Source: Acidobacterium sp. (GTDB lineage: Bacteria; Acidobacteriota; Vicinamibacteria; Vicinamibacterales; UBA2999). From it: a DNA stretch of 64,000 nucleotides. A program made the position numbers and the translations under genes. The stretch lies in contig NSIL01000012.1 of assembly GCA_002737365.1 (NCBI GenBank), forward strand, positions 1-64,000. The letters run 5' to 3'. Shown here piece after piece: positions 26,613 to 34,722 of the stretch (position 1 is the first letter of the stretch; the number at the start of each line of letters is the position of its first letter). Below the pieces are notes generated by a model, which saw nothing but the letters and a program-made list of their open reading frames with translations, had not been told where the DNA came from and searched no databases.

Positions 26613-27484
26613 GACACCGGGCGCAGGCGCAGCGCCTCGTTCAAGCTGCCCAGTCGGTAGCCCTGGAGGTCGAGGGTCACGTACTGATAGCCCAGGGCCT
26701 TGATGCGCTCCACCAGTTGCGCGTTGACGGCCGGGTCGAGCGCGCGCGGCATCTCGGAGCGCGCCACTTCGAGCCGGGCCACCGTGTCGTGGTGGCGCAC
26801 GCGGAAGATCCGGAAGCCCAGGTCACGCACCACCTGTTCGGCCTGCTCGATCTGCCGCAGGGCCACGTCGGTCACTTCGCTGCCGTACGGAATCCGCGAT
26901 GACAAGCACGCCGAGGCTGGTTCATCCCAGCTGCCCAGGCCCGCCTGACGGGAGAGTTCGCGAATGTCGTCCTTGGTGAGATCGGCTTCGTCCAGCGGAC
27001 TACGGACACCGTGTTCGCGCGCCGCCTGCCGGCCGGGACGGTAGTCGCCGCGGTCGTCGGCGTTGTTGCCGTCAACGACGACGGCCAAGCCGCGGGCGCG
27101 AGCGACCTCGCTCAGGCGTCCGTAGAGTTCGTCCTTGCAGAAGTAGCAGCGGTTCGCCGGGTTGGCGCGGTATTCGGGCCGATCCAGTTCCGCGGTGTGA
27201 ATCACCTCGTGGGCGAGGTGGTGCTCGCGCGCGATCTTCAGGGCCAGCTGGCGATGGGTATCAGGGTAGCTCGGGCTGTCGGCGGTGACGGCCAGGGCCT
27301 TGGCGCCGAGCGTCGCCGCCGCGGCCAGCGCGAGGTAGGCGCTATCGACGCCGCCGCTGAAGGCAACCAGGACCGAGTCGTAACCGGCCAGGATCTGGCG
27401 CAGGCGCGCCGCCTTGCCGGCGAGGTCGTTACTCGTCGTCGTCCTTGTCGTCGTCGTCCTCGGCGTCGTCTTTGTCGTCGGCAT
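26609..27484 (-). CDS. larE: LarE-like ATP-dependent sulfur transferase
   Basis: 291 residues if started at the ATG inside the preceding gene (MPTTKTTPR..); the conserved region begins at SNDLAGKAARLRQIL. The PP-loop SGGVDS (43-48) adenylates the substrate. Three cysteines, Cys113 and Cys116 in NRCYFCKDEL and Cys193 in SACLSSRIPYG, match LarE forms thought to use a 4Fe-4S cluster rather than sacrifice their own cysteine. LarE builds the dithiocarboxylate of the nickel-pincer nucleotide used by lactate racemase relatives. No larB, larC or larA is in the window, so another PP-loop sulfur transfer is possible. It overlaps the LysW-like gene by 56 bases. Confidence 0.8.
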   Translation of the reverse strand: MPTTKTTPRTTTTRTTTSNDLAGKAARLRQILAGYDSVLVAFSGGVDSAYLALAAAATLGAKALAVTADSPSYPDTHRQLALKIAREHHLAHEVIHTAELDRPEYRANPANRCYFCKDELYGRLSEVARARGLAVVVDGNNADDRGDYRPGRQAAREHGVRSPLDEADLTKDDIRELSRQAGLGSWDEPASACLSSRIPYGSEVTDVALRQIEQAEQVVRDLGFRIFRVRHHDTVARLEVARSEMPRALDPAVNAQLVERIKALGYQYVTLDLQGYRLGSLNEALRLRPVS

Positions 27485-27683
27485 CCTCTGCTTCGCCGTC
27501 CTTCTCTTCTTCGTCTTCTTCTTCATCGAGCTCGTCTTCGTCGGCGAGTTCGAATTCGAGGGGCGAGTCGCTGGCCACCCGCAGGAATGAGCCGCACTCC
27601 GAGCAGGTGAGCTCATCGCCGATGTCAACATCGAACTCATCAACATCGATTGGCGAATCGCACTCGGGACAAATCGCGGGCAT
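27429..27683 (-). CDS. LysW-like zinc-ribbon protein with acidic tail
   Basis: 84 residues. MPAICPECDSPIDVDEFDVD.. and LTCSECGSFLRVASDSPLEFEL form a CxxC..CxxC zinc ribbon very like the amino-group carrier LysW of Thermus. From about residue 52 the chain is nearly all Asp, Glu and Lys. LysW ends in EDWGE, whose terminal Glu carries the substrate; here the end is DDKDDDE, so the carrier chemistry is uncertain. The ATG has AAGGAG eight bases ahead and a TATAAT promoter upstream. No lysX or argX ligase is nearby. Confidence 0.7.
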   Translation of the reverse strand: MPAICPECDSPIDVDEFDVDIGDELTCSECGSFLRVASDSPLEFELADEDELDEEEDEEEKDGEAEDADDKDDAEDDDDKDDDE

Positions 27684-27729
27684 GCTCGGCGCTCCTTGGC
27701 GGCGTTGAACGGGACGGACGGTCCAGCAA

Positions 27730-27759
27730 ATTATAGCGAGTTCCTGATGCAGTCCGCAA
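27730..27759 (-). promoter_or_regulatory. Promoter of the LysW-like gene and larE
   Basis: TATAAT at 27730-27735 and TTGCGG at 27754-27759 with an 18-base spacer, reading minus. It sits about 45 bases before the ATG at 27683. Confidence 0.5.
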
Positions 27760-27763
27760 CGGA

Positions 27764-28010
27764 TTGGCCGCGCTCGATGCCAGCGGCCATCGCGCCGTCG
27801 TGGATCTGCGCATGCCGCACGCATCGGGGGTCGCATTAGTCAGGCGCATTCGCAAGCTCGATCAAGGGCGCTTGCCGATTCTGGTGTTTAGCGACTCGAT
27901 GACCAGCGCCGAGGAGGTGCGCGACCTGGCGGCGCTCGGCGGCGGGGACTATTTCAATCAGTACAGCGCGGTGGACCACATTCTGCCGTCGATCGCGCCG
28001 GTCGGTGAAA
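27764..28010 (+). pseudogene. Response-regulator receiver domain fragment
   Basis: The frame reads GHRAVVDLRMPHASGVALVRRIRKLDQGRLPILVFSDSMTSAEEVRDL then GGGDYFNQYSAVDHILPSIAP. This is the middle and end of a CheY-like receiver domain, including the phospho-Asp in VVDLRMP and the switch Ser/Thr in VFSDS. The N-terminal acidic pair is missing and the frame runs into the repeat at 28013 without an output domain. It looks like a remnant trimmed on both sides. Confidence 0.65.
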
Positions 28011-28012
28011 AC

Positions 28013-28078
28013 GTCGGACCTGGTCCGCCTGAAGTCGGACGCTACATCCGAATGTGGCGTCCGGCTTTAGCCGGACCT
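28013..28078 (+). repeat. REP-like palindromic repeat, copy 2
   Basis: Same layout as copy 1: a GTCCG..CGGAC stem at 28023-28040, a linker CTACATCCGAATGTGGC, and a perfect stem GTCCGGCT/AGCCGGAC with a TT centre at 28059-28076. It touches the stop codon of the P-type ATPase gene and ends the response-regulator remnant. Confidence 0.85.
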
Positions 28079-30017
28079 ATTGAAATTTCCGCAGGCGTAC
28101 CGCGTTGGCGACGACCAGTGCTGAGGCGCCGGTATCGGCCAGCACGGCCATCCAGAGCGTGGCGACGCCGGCCGCGGCGAGGGCGAGAAACGCTACCTTC
28201 AGCACGATCGACAGCGCTACATTGACGCGAATGTTGTTGCGCGTCGCGCGGCTAAGCCGCAGGGCGTAGCGCAGCTTCGACAGATCGTCGCTCATCAGCG
28301 CAACGTCGGCGGCTTCGATGGCCACGGCGCTGCCCATGGCGCCCATCGCGATGCCGACATCCGACGCCGCCAGGGCCGGCGCGTCGTTGACACCATCGCC
28401 GACCATGGCCACGGCGCCGTACTCACGACGCAGCGACTGCACGGCGGCGACCTTGTCCTGGGGCAACTGCTGCGACTTCAGGATCTCCACGTTCAGTTCG
28501 CTCGCCATGGCGCGAGCCGGCGCGTCGTGATCGCCGGTAATCATCGCCACCCGCACGCCCTCGTGCCGGCGCAGGTCGGCAACCACTTGTGCGGCCTCGG
28601 CCTTCGGCCGGTCGCGCAGGCCCAGCACACCCATCGCCACGCCGGCGCGCGCGACCAGGACCGGTGACAGGCCCTTCGCCGTGACGCTGGTAGCGAGGTC
28701 TGCCAACACCGGCGTCATCCACCCGCGTTGGTTGAACAGCCGCGGCGTCCCGCACACGATGCTGGCTCCGGCCACCACGCCTTCGACACCCAAGCCCGGC
28801 AAGGCGCGCACATCTGAGGCCGGTGCGAGCGGGGCACCGCCAGCCATGGCGTCGGCGACGATCGCCACGGCAATCGGATGTTCAGAGTGCGCCTCGACAG
28901 CGGCCGCCGCGCGGATCACCTCATCGGCCGTCGCGGCGGCGAGCGGAATGACGGCCTCAAGACTGAACGTGCCGGTGGTGAGCGTGCCGGTCTTGTCGAA
29001 CGCGACGACGCGGACGGTGGCCAGGCGCTCGAGATGGGCACCCCCCTTGACCAGCACGCCTTGACGCGCCGCGCCGGCAAGCGCCGAGACCACCGACACC
29101 GGTGTCGAGATGACCAGGGCGCACGGACACGCCACGACCAGCAGCACCAGCGCGCGATACAGCCACACGTCGAAGGGTTGCCCGGCCACGAGGACCGGCA
29201 GCGTCGCCACCAGTGCGGCGAGCAGTACGACTGTCGGCGTGTACCACGCCGCGAAGCGATCGATGAACTGCTGCACCGGCGCGCGCTGCGCCTGGGCGGT
29301 CTCGACCAGCCGAACAATCCGTGCCAGCGTCGTGTCAGCACGCCGGCGCGTCACCGCGACCACGAGCGCACCGTGGCCGTTGATGGTGCCGGCAAAGATC
29401 TCGTCGCCGGCGCCCTTCTCCACCGGCAGTGACTCGCCGGTAATCGGCGCCTGGTTGACGTCGGACCGGCCGCCTTGAACCAGGCCGTCGAGCGCCAGTC
29501 TCTCTCCCGGACGCACCACCATCAGGGCACCGATGGGCACGGCGTCAAGGCCGACGCGACGCTCGCCCCCGGCGTCGCGAATCAACACCTCAACCGGAGC
29601 CGCATCCAGCAACTGCCCAATGGCCTGGCGCGCGCGGTCGAGGCTTTGGGCTTCAAGCCACTGCGCCGCGGCGAACAGCGACACCACCATGGCGGCTTCT
29701 TCGAACTCGCCGATCGCGACGGCGCCGGTCACGGCGACGACCATCAGCGCGTTGATGTCGAGCGTGCGGCGGCGCAATCCCTGCAGCGCGCGTTGCGCCG
29801 GGAAGACACAGCCGACCACGGCCGCAATCACAAACAGCGCGTTGACCCAAGCGGGATAGACCGCAAAATAGCTGAGCGCGCACGCCAGTACTACGAGCAC
29901 GGCAGCCACGGCCGTCACCCAGCCACGAATCCGCGCCCCGGTTGGCACCGGCGCGTCCTCTTCGCAGTGCGAACAGCCGATCGCGTGCGCCTGTGGCGGC
30001 GCCGTGGCAGTGCTCAC
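28077..30017 (-). CDS. Zn2+/Cd2+/Pb2+-type P1B ATPase
   Basis: 646 residues from a GTG overlapping the arsR stop (GTGA). Visible motifs: the metal channel CPC (297-299, VACPCAL), TGES, the phosphorylated Asp341 in DKTGTLTTG, SEHPIA, and GDGVNDAPAL. The N terminus lacks a full heavy-metal-associated domain; a short IGCSHCEED motif may bind metal instead. The class exports soft divalent metals. The upstream ArsR-family regulator and its operator indicate metal-induced expression. The stop codon touches REP copy 2. Confidence 0.92.
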   Translation of the reverse strand: MSTATAPPQAHAIGCSHCEEDAPVPTGARIRGWVTAVAAVLVVLACALSYFAVYPAWVNALFVIAAVVGCVFPAQRALQGLRRRTLDINALMVVAVTGAVAIGEFEEAAMVVSLFAAAQWLEAQSLDRARQAIGQLLDAAPVEVLIRDAGGERRVGLDAVPIGALMVVRPGERLALDGLVQGGRSDVNQAPITGESLPVEKGAGDEIFAGTINGHGALVVAVTRRRADTTLARIVRLVETAQAQRAPVQQFIDRFAAWYTPTVVLLAALVATLPVLVAGQPFDVWLYRALVLLVVACPCALVISTPVSVVSALAGAARQGVLVKGGAHLERLATVRVVAFDKTGTLTTGTFSLEAVIPLAAATADEVIRAAAAVEAHSEHPIAVAIVADAMAGGAPLAPASDVRALPGLGVEGVVAGASIVCGTPRLFNQRGWMTPVLADLATSVTAKGLSPVLVARAGVAMGVLGLRDRPKAEAAQVVADLRRHEGVRVAMITGDHDAPARAMASELNVEILKSQQLPQDKVAAVQSLRREYGAVAMVGDGVNDAPALAASDVGIAMGAMGSAVAIEAADVALMSDDLSKLRYALRLSRATRNNIRVNVALSIVLKVAFLALAAAGVATLWMAVLADTGASALVVANAVRLRKFQ

Positions 30018-30433
30018 CGGTCCGCCTTCGCGCGCTTTGCGGTGCGCGGCTCCCGGACCCCGGCTCCCGGCTTGCGACCTTCTTCCACGTGCTGCAGCGT
30101 CTGCCGGAAGATCGCCATGATGTGTTGATCGTCGAGGGAATAGAAAACGACGCGGCCGTCGCGGCGCGGGCGAACCAGGCGCAGGCCGCGCAGCAGCCGC
30201 AACTGGTGCGACACCGCTGACTGGCTCAGGCGCAACACCGCCGCCAGGTCGCACACGCACAGTTCGCCGTGCGACAGGGCGTCCAGAATCCTGACCCGCG
30301 TCGGGTCACCGAGCGCGCTGAAGGTGTCGGCGAGCGCCTGGACCGAATCAGATGCGGCCAGCGCGCCGCGGGTGGCGCGGACTCGGGCCAAGTCAATCTG
30401 TACGAGGTCGCCAACGTCAGCAGACATGTTCAT
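30014..30433 (-). CDS. ArsR/SmtB-family metal-sensing repressor
   Basis: 139 residues. A winged helix with ALGDPTRVRILDALSHGELCVCDLAAVL and the recognition helix SQSAVSHQLRLLRG. The ELCVCDL motif is the alpha3N-type cysteine pair of CadC/CmtR-like sensors, and FYSLDDQHIMAIFRQTLQHVEE in the last helix has the Asp/His pattern of the alpha5 zinc site. It should leave the promoter when zinc, cadmium or lead binds. Its start codon overlaps an inverted repeat that is probably its own operator. The C-terminal extension after residue 118 is basic and of unknown use. Confidence 0.92.
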   Translation of the reverse strand: MNMSADVGDLVQIDLARVRATRGALAASDSVQALADTFSALGDPTRVRILDALSHGELCVCDLAAVLRLSQSAVSHQLRLLRGLRLVRPRRDGRVVFYSLDDQHIMAIFRQTLQHVEEGRKPGAGVREPRTAKRAKADR

Positions 30434-30478
30434 ATGAGCAGTTTCTCATAAATTATCGCGAACCACCGGCTCCGTCAA
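30433..30478 (-). promoter_or_regulatory. Promoter and ArsR-type operator for arsR and the P-type ATPase
   Basis: On the minus strand TTGACG (30473-30478), a 17-base spacer and TAATTT (30450-30455) form a good sigma-70 promoter. TATGAG-6-CTCATA (30433-30450) is an inverted repeat abutting the -10 and overlapping the ATG, like SmtB/ArsR operators. Confidence 0.7.
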
Positions 30479-30485
30479 ACCGGGG

Positions 30486-31298
30486 TTACGGAGTGAGCAA
30501 CAGGCGGTGGCGCAAGAACGGCTGAACCCGAGAGCGGCCTTCGCGCCAGATCACGTTCTGATCGAAGTGGTGCGGGCTGAGTGGATGCCCGGACGGACCC
30601 GACGGCAGCGAGACCCTCGACTCGTCCCACTGGCCGGCGGGCAGCAATTGCCGCCACGCGGGGTACTCCCACGCGGCAAACGGCCGCCGCCGGTTCCAAC
30701 TGACAGGCATGACGGTGGTGCCGGCACCGGCAATCGGCACCGGGCCGCGATTAAAGAACCACGCCAGCGGAAACGCCACACCGCCCAGCGGATGCTCGAA
30801 GCGTGCCGCGAGCAGGAAGATCTCGTCGACAAACGTGCGCCGCCACAACGCGTCCTCGAAGGCTTCGTACAGCGACACCACGGGCCGCGCATCAACCACG
30901 CGATCCCATTTCGCCAGCAGGTTTAACACCGCTGCCGCCATGGCATCGTCGCAACGTCCCCGTGCCGCCGTCATCGCCTCCTCAATGCCTGCCAGAATCG
31001 CGTCAGCAGCCAGGCTTCGGCGATCGTTCTGTAACGCCAGCATGGCGTCGAGGTCCACGCTCTCGGGCTGCGACAGGCGATCGCGCGGGGTAGCGATGCC
31101 GCCGGCGTCCCAGCGGATCGAATACGCGCGCTGCTCCTCAGACGGCCGGCCATCGGGCGACCGCCACGACGGCGGCGCGGCCCAATCGAGGCCCGTGTCA
31201 GCAAAGATGGGGCCGTTCTTCGTCTGCCACACCTCGAACCGGAATGTCGGCCGGCGACGCGGCTTGCCGCGCTCAAGCGGTTCGAATAGGATGGAGGA
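30486..31298 (-). pseudogene. Penicillin-acylase family protein, C-terminal remnant
   Basis: The open frame reads from about 31298 (ILFEPLERGKP.. TFRFEVWQTKNGPIFAD) and keeps the end of the Ntn-hydrolase beta chain, for example WNRRRPFAAWEYPAWRQLLPAGQW, then SGPSGHPLSPHHFDQNVIWREGR. A complete penicillin/acyl-homoserine-lactone acylase has about 750-800 residues; the signal peptide, alpha chain and catalytic Ser are absent. No start codon with a ribosome site is seen. The upstream break coincides with a GC-rich hairpin at 31299. Confidence 0.7.
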
Positions 31299-31323
31299 CC
31301 GGACGCACCTAATTCGCGTCCGG
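31299..31323. repeat. Perfect inverted repeat at the break of the acylase remnant
   Basis: CCGGACGC, nine bases, GCGTCCGG: an 8-bp perfect stem. It shares the CCGGACGC edge with the REP-like repeats but not their centre. It lies 40 bases before the ABC ATPase start, so it could also be a leader hairpin or a terminator without a T-tract. Confidence 0.6.
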
Positions 31324-31362
31324 CCTAGGGCTTACACTGTTTTCATTCATCGGAGACCTCCT

Positions 31363-32343
31363 GTGATCGAGGTTCAGCATCTCTCGAAGCGCTACGGTCC
31401 ATTTACGGCCGTGGACGATGTCAGTTTTCGCGCGGAGTCGGGTGAAATTCTCGGCTTCCTGGGCCCGAACGGGGCCGGGAAGACCACCACCATGCGCATC
31501 ATCACCGGCTACATGCCGGCGAGCGAGGGCACGGCGATTGTCGCCGGACATGACGTCTTCGCCCAGCCCATCGAGGCGAAGCGCAAGACAGGCTACCTGC
31601 CAGAGACACCGCCGCTCTATCCCGACATGACGGTCCGCGAGTACCTGACGTTCGTCGCCAAGATCAAGGGCGTGCGCAAGGACATCAAGGGCCGCGTCGA
31701 CGAGGTGATGAAGAAGACCTGGGTCGCCGACATGGCCGACCGCCACTGCGGCAAGCTCTCGAAGGGCTACAAGCAGCGGGTCGGCCTCGGCCAGGCGCTC
31801 ATCCACAACCCCGAGGTGCTGGTGCTCGACGAGCCGACCGCGGGCCTCGACCCCAAGCAGATCATTGAAACCCGGCAACTGATTCGCGCACTCGCCGGCA
31901 ACCACACCATCGTGCTCAGCACCCACATCCTGCCCGAGGTCTCGCAGACCTGCCAGAAGGTCGTGATCATCAACAAGGGCAAGGTGGTGGCCATCGACAC
32001 GCCCGATGCGCTGACCCAGCGCCTGAGCGGCGCCGTCACCATGTATTTGCAGGCGTCGGGCCCGGTGGACGACATGCACCGCGCGCTGCAGAACATCGCC
32101 GGCGTCGTGCGCGTCAACGTCGCGGATCGCAAGGACGATAGCGGCATGTTCGAAGTCGACACCGAGAAGGGCGCCGACGTGCGTCGCGAGCTGGCGACGA
32201 CGATCGTCCGCGGCGGCTGGGGTCTGCTGGAATTGCGGCCGGTGCGCGCCAGCCTGGAGGATATCTTTTTGAGTCTGACCACCGCGGAAACCGCGACCAG
32301 CGAGCCGGCGGCGGCAGAAGAACAGGAGGTGGCCGGTGCGTAA
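31363..32343 (+). CDS. ABC transporter ATP-binding protein (Gld/ABC-2 type)
   Basis: 326 residues from GTG (MIEVQHLSKRYGPF) with GGAG about 10 bases ahead. Walker A is GPNGAGKT (34-41), the signature is LSKGYKQRVGLGQAL, Walker B is EVLVLDEPTAGLD, and the H-loop is LSTHIL. The 90-residue C-terminal extension is as in GldA-like ATPases. It works with the next gene's permease. Overlap of 8 bases with it shows coupling. The open frame upstream of the GTG is shadow sequence. Confidence 0.92.
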   Translation: MIEVQHLSKRYGPFTAVDDVSFRAESGEILGFLGPNGAGKTTTMRIITGYMPASEGTAIVAGHDVFAQPIEAKRKTGYLPETPPLYPDMTVREYLTFVAKIKGVRKDIKGRVDEVMKKTWVADMADRHCGKLSKGYKQRVGLGQALIHNPEVLVLDEPTAGLDPKQIIETRQLIRALAGNHTIVLSTHILPEVSQTCQKVVIINKGKVVAIDTPDALTQRLSGAVTMYLQASGPVDDMHRALQNIAGVVRVNVADRKDDSGMFEVDTEKGADVRRELATTIVRGGWGLLELRPVRASLEDIFLSLTTAETATSEPAAAEEQEVAGA

Positions 32344-33100
32344 CATCACTGCCATCGCCCAACGCGAACTGAACTCCTACTTCTCGTCGCCGATCGGCTA
32401 CGTGCTGGTCGGGTTCTTCGCGCTGCTGTTCGGCTACTTCTTCTATGCCGCGCTGTTCTTCTTCGAGCAGCAGAGCATGCAAGCGGGCATGAACCCGACT
32501 CAGGCCATGAACATCAACCAGATGCTGGTCGGCCCGACGTTCATGAACACCACGGTGATCATGCTGCTGGTGTTTCCGCTGATTACCATGCGGACCTACT
32601 CTGAAGAAAAGCGCTCGGGCACCATCGAGCTGCTGCTCACCTCGCCGGTGACCGACTTCGAGATCATCCTCGGCAAGTTCGCCGGCGCGATGCTCCTGTA
32701 TGCGGCCATGCTCAGCGTGACGCTGATTCACATGGCGGTGCTGTTCGCCTTCGGCAATCCCGAATGGAAGCCGATCGCCACCGGTTACCTCGGCCTGTTG
32801 CTGATGGGCGGCTGCTTCTTGTCGCTGGGCCTGTTCATCTCGAGCCTGACCAAGAACCAAATTGTCGCCGCCATGGCCACCTTCGCGGTGTTCCTGCTGC
32901 TGTGGATCATCAACTGGCTGAGCGGCGCGGTCGGACCGACCGGCCAGGCCATCATGCAGCATCTGTCAATCACCGAACACTTCGATGATTTCTCGAAGGG
33001 CATCATCGACACCAAGCACGTCGTCTACTACCTGAGCTTCATCGCGTTCGGCCTGTTCCTCACCATGAAGTCGGTCGACAGTGAAAGGTGGCGAGGCTAA
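32336..33100 (+). CDS. ABC-2 type permease (GldF-like)
   Basis: 254 residues, GTG start, six predicted membrane helices. The ELNSYFSSPIGYVLVGFFALLFGYFF opening and RTYSEEKRSGTIELLLTSPVTD are typical of ABC-2 permeases of the GldF/NosY type. The substrate of these modules in non-gliding bacteria is unknown. Follows its ATPase with an 8-base overlap. Confidence 0.88.
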   Translation: MRNITAIAQRELNSYFSSPIGYVLVGFFALLFGYFFYAALFFFEQQSMQAGMNPTQAMNINQMLVGPTFMNTTVIMLLVFPLITMRTYSEEKRSGTIELLLTSPVTDFEIILGKFAGAMLLYAAMLSVTLIHMAVLFAFGNPEWKPIATGYLGLLLMGGCFLSLGLFISSLTKNQIVAAMATFAVFLLLWIINWLSGAVGPTGQAIMQHLSITEHFDDFSKGIIDTKHVVYYLSFIAFGLFLTMKSVDSERWRG

Positions 33101-33102
33101 CT

Positions 33103-34716
33103 ATGGCAAACAAGATTTTCGGCGTGGTCGGTTGGATTGGCACGGCGCTGGTGTTGGCCGCCGTGGCAGCGCGACTGTTCACGCCGCCGTGGGGCTGGTG
33201 GAGCGACCACTACGCCACCTACCTGGCGTGGGCGGGCCTGGGGTCGGTGCTGGTCTACATGGCCGGCCAGTGGCGTGATGTCGCCAACTTCTACAAGGGC
33301 CGCGGCGCCCGCTACGGCACCATGTCGGTCGTCAGTATCGTCGTGTTCCTGGGCATCCTGATTGCCGCCAACTACCTGGCGACGCGGCAAAGCAAGCGCT
33401 GGGACTTCACTGCCAACCAGGTCTATAGCCTGTCGGATCAGACCATCAAGATTCTGAGCGAACTGAAGGAACCGGTGAAGTTCGTGGTGTTCGAGCGCGC
33501 GGACCGCGTGCCGATGCACAAGAGCCGCCTCGAGAACTTCGCCTACCACTCGAGCAAGGTCGCCACGGAATTCGTGGATGCCGATCGCGATCCGCTGCGC
33601 GCGGACGCGGCCAAGATCGAGTCGCTGCCGACGATCCTGATTGACTACCAGGGTCGCACCGAACGCGTCAGCAGCAGCGACGAACTGGCGCTGGTCAACG
33701 GCTTGATCAAGGTCACCACCGGCCAGGTGCGGAAGGTCTACTTCACACAGGGGCACGGTGAGAAGGACACCGCCGTCTCCGAACGCGCCGGCTACAGCAC
33801 GGTGGCGCAGGCACTCACGCGCGAGAACTTCACGGTGGAAGCGCTGGTGCTGATCACGCAGAAGACGGTGCCCGCTGACGCCGCCGTGGTGGTGATCGCC
33901 GGCCCGAGCACCGATTTCTTCCAGCCCGAGATGGCGGCGCTCAATGCCTATGTCGCGCGCGGCGGTAAGGTGCTGGTGCTGCTCGATCCGGTCACGAAGC
34001 CCGACGCGCCTGGTCAACCTCTGTTGACGCAGTTTCTCACCGACTGGGGCATCCGTGCCGGCAACGACCTGGTGATCGATGCCAGCGGCCTCGGCCAGGT
34101 GCTCGGCACCAACGACGCCTCGCTGCCAGTGGTCGTCGATTACCCCGCGCATGCGATCACCGCCGGCTTCGGCCGGGTGATGACCGGCTACCCGATGGCG
34201 CGGTCGATGTCGCCGATCGAGGGCGGCTCAAACAGCCACACCGCCCAGCCGTTTATCAGCACCAGCGCGCAGAGCTGGGCCGAAGCGGACCTGGCCTCGC
34301 TGTCGACCGGCCAGGTCGCGCTCAACGCCGACAAGGGCGACAAGCAGGGCCCGGTGATGCTCGGCTCGGTCTCCTCCGCGCCGGCCACCGAGGTCGCGCC
34401 GCCGCCGGCGGCGAATGGCACGCCCGCGGCGCCGGACGACGCGCCGAAGCCTGAATCGCGGGTCGCTGCCATCGGCGACTCCGACTTCGCCTCGAACTTC
34501 GCCATTGGCATTCCCGGCAACAGCGACCTGTTCGTCAACGTCATCAACTGGCTGGGCCAGCGTGAAGACCTGATCGGCATTCGCGCACGCGAGCCCGAGG
34601 ATCGCCGCCTCACGCTGACCGCCGATCAATCGCAGCGGATTTTCTGGCTGAGCATCGTGATCATTCCCGGTATCGTCTTCGCGTCGGGCATCTACACGTG
34701 GTGGCGGAGAAGGTAG
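33103..34716 (+). CDS. GldG-like ABC-associated auxiliary membrane protein
   Basis: 537 residues. N-terminal hydrophobic helices (to about residue 105), then the GldG domain: KRWDFTANQVYSLSDQTIKIL, LKEPVKFVVFERAD, ITQKTVPADAAVVVIAGPSTDFF and an Ala/Pro-rich stretch near 430, ending in a helix (IFWLSIVIIPGIVFASGIYTWW). Such proteins pair with GldF-like permeases. The start is the ATG two bases after the permease stop with GAGG seven bases before it; the GTG at 33088 is the alternative. Confidence 0.85.
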   Translation: MANKIFGVVGWIGTALVLAAVAARLFTPPWGWWSDHYATYLAWAGLGSVLVYMAGQWRDVANFYKGRGARYGTMSVVSIVVFLGILIAANYLATRQSKRWDFTANQVYSLSDQTIKILSELKEPVKFVVFERADRVPMHKSRLENFAYHSSKVATEFVDADRDPLRADAAKIESLPTILIDYQGRTERVSSSDELALVNGLIKVTTGQVRKVYFTQGHGEKDTAVSERAGYSTVAQALTRENFTVEALVLITQKTVPADAAVVVIAGPSTDFFQPEMAALNAYVARGGKVLVLLDPVTKPDAPGQPLLTQFLTDWGIRAGNDLVIDASGLGQVLGTNDASLPVVVDYPAHAITAGFGRVMTGYPMARSMSPIEGGSNSHTAQPFISTSAQSWAEADLASLSTGQVALNADKGDKQGPVMLGSVSSAPATEVAPPPAANGTPAAPDDAPKPESRVAAIGDSDFASNFAIGIPGNSDLFVNVINWLGQREDLIGIRAREPEDRRLTLTADQSQRIFWLSIVIIPGIVFASGIYTWWRRR

Positions 34717-34722
34717 GCGGTA

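Noticed and set aside
30709-31362. N-terminal extension of the ABC ATPase frame back to 30709
   Set aside because: The extension is antisense to the acylase remnant and has no fold; the GTG at 31363 has a ribosome site and starts the domain exactly.
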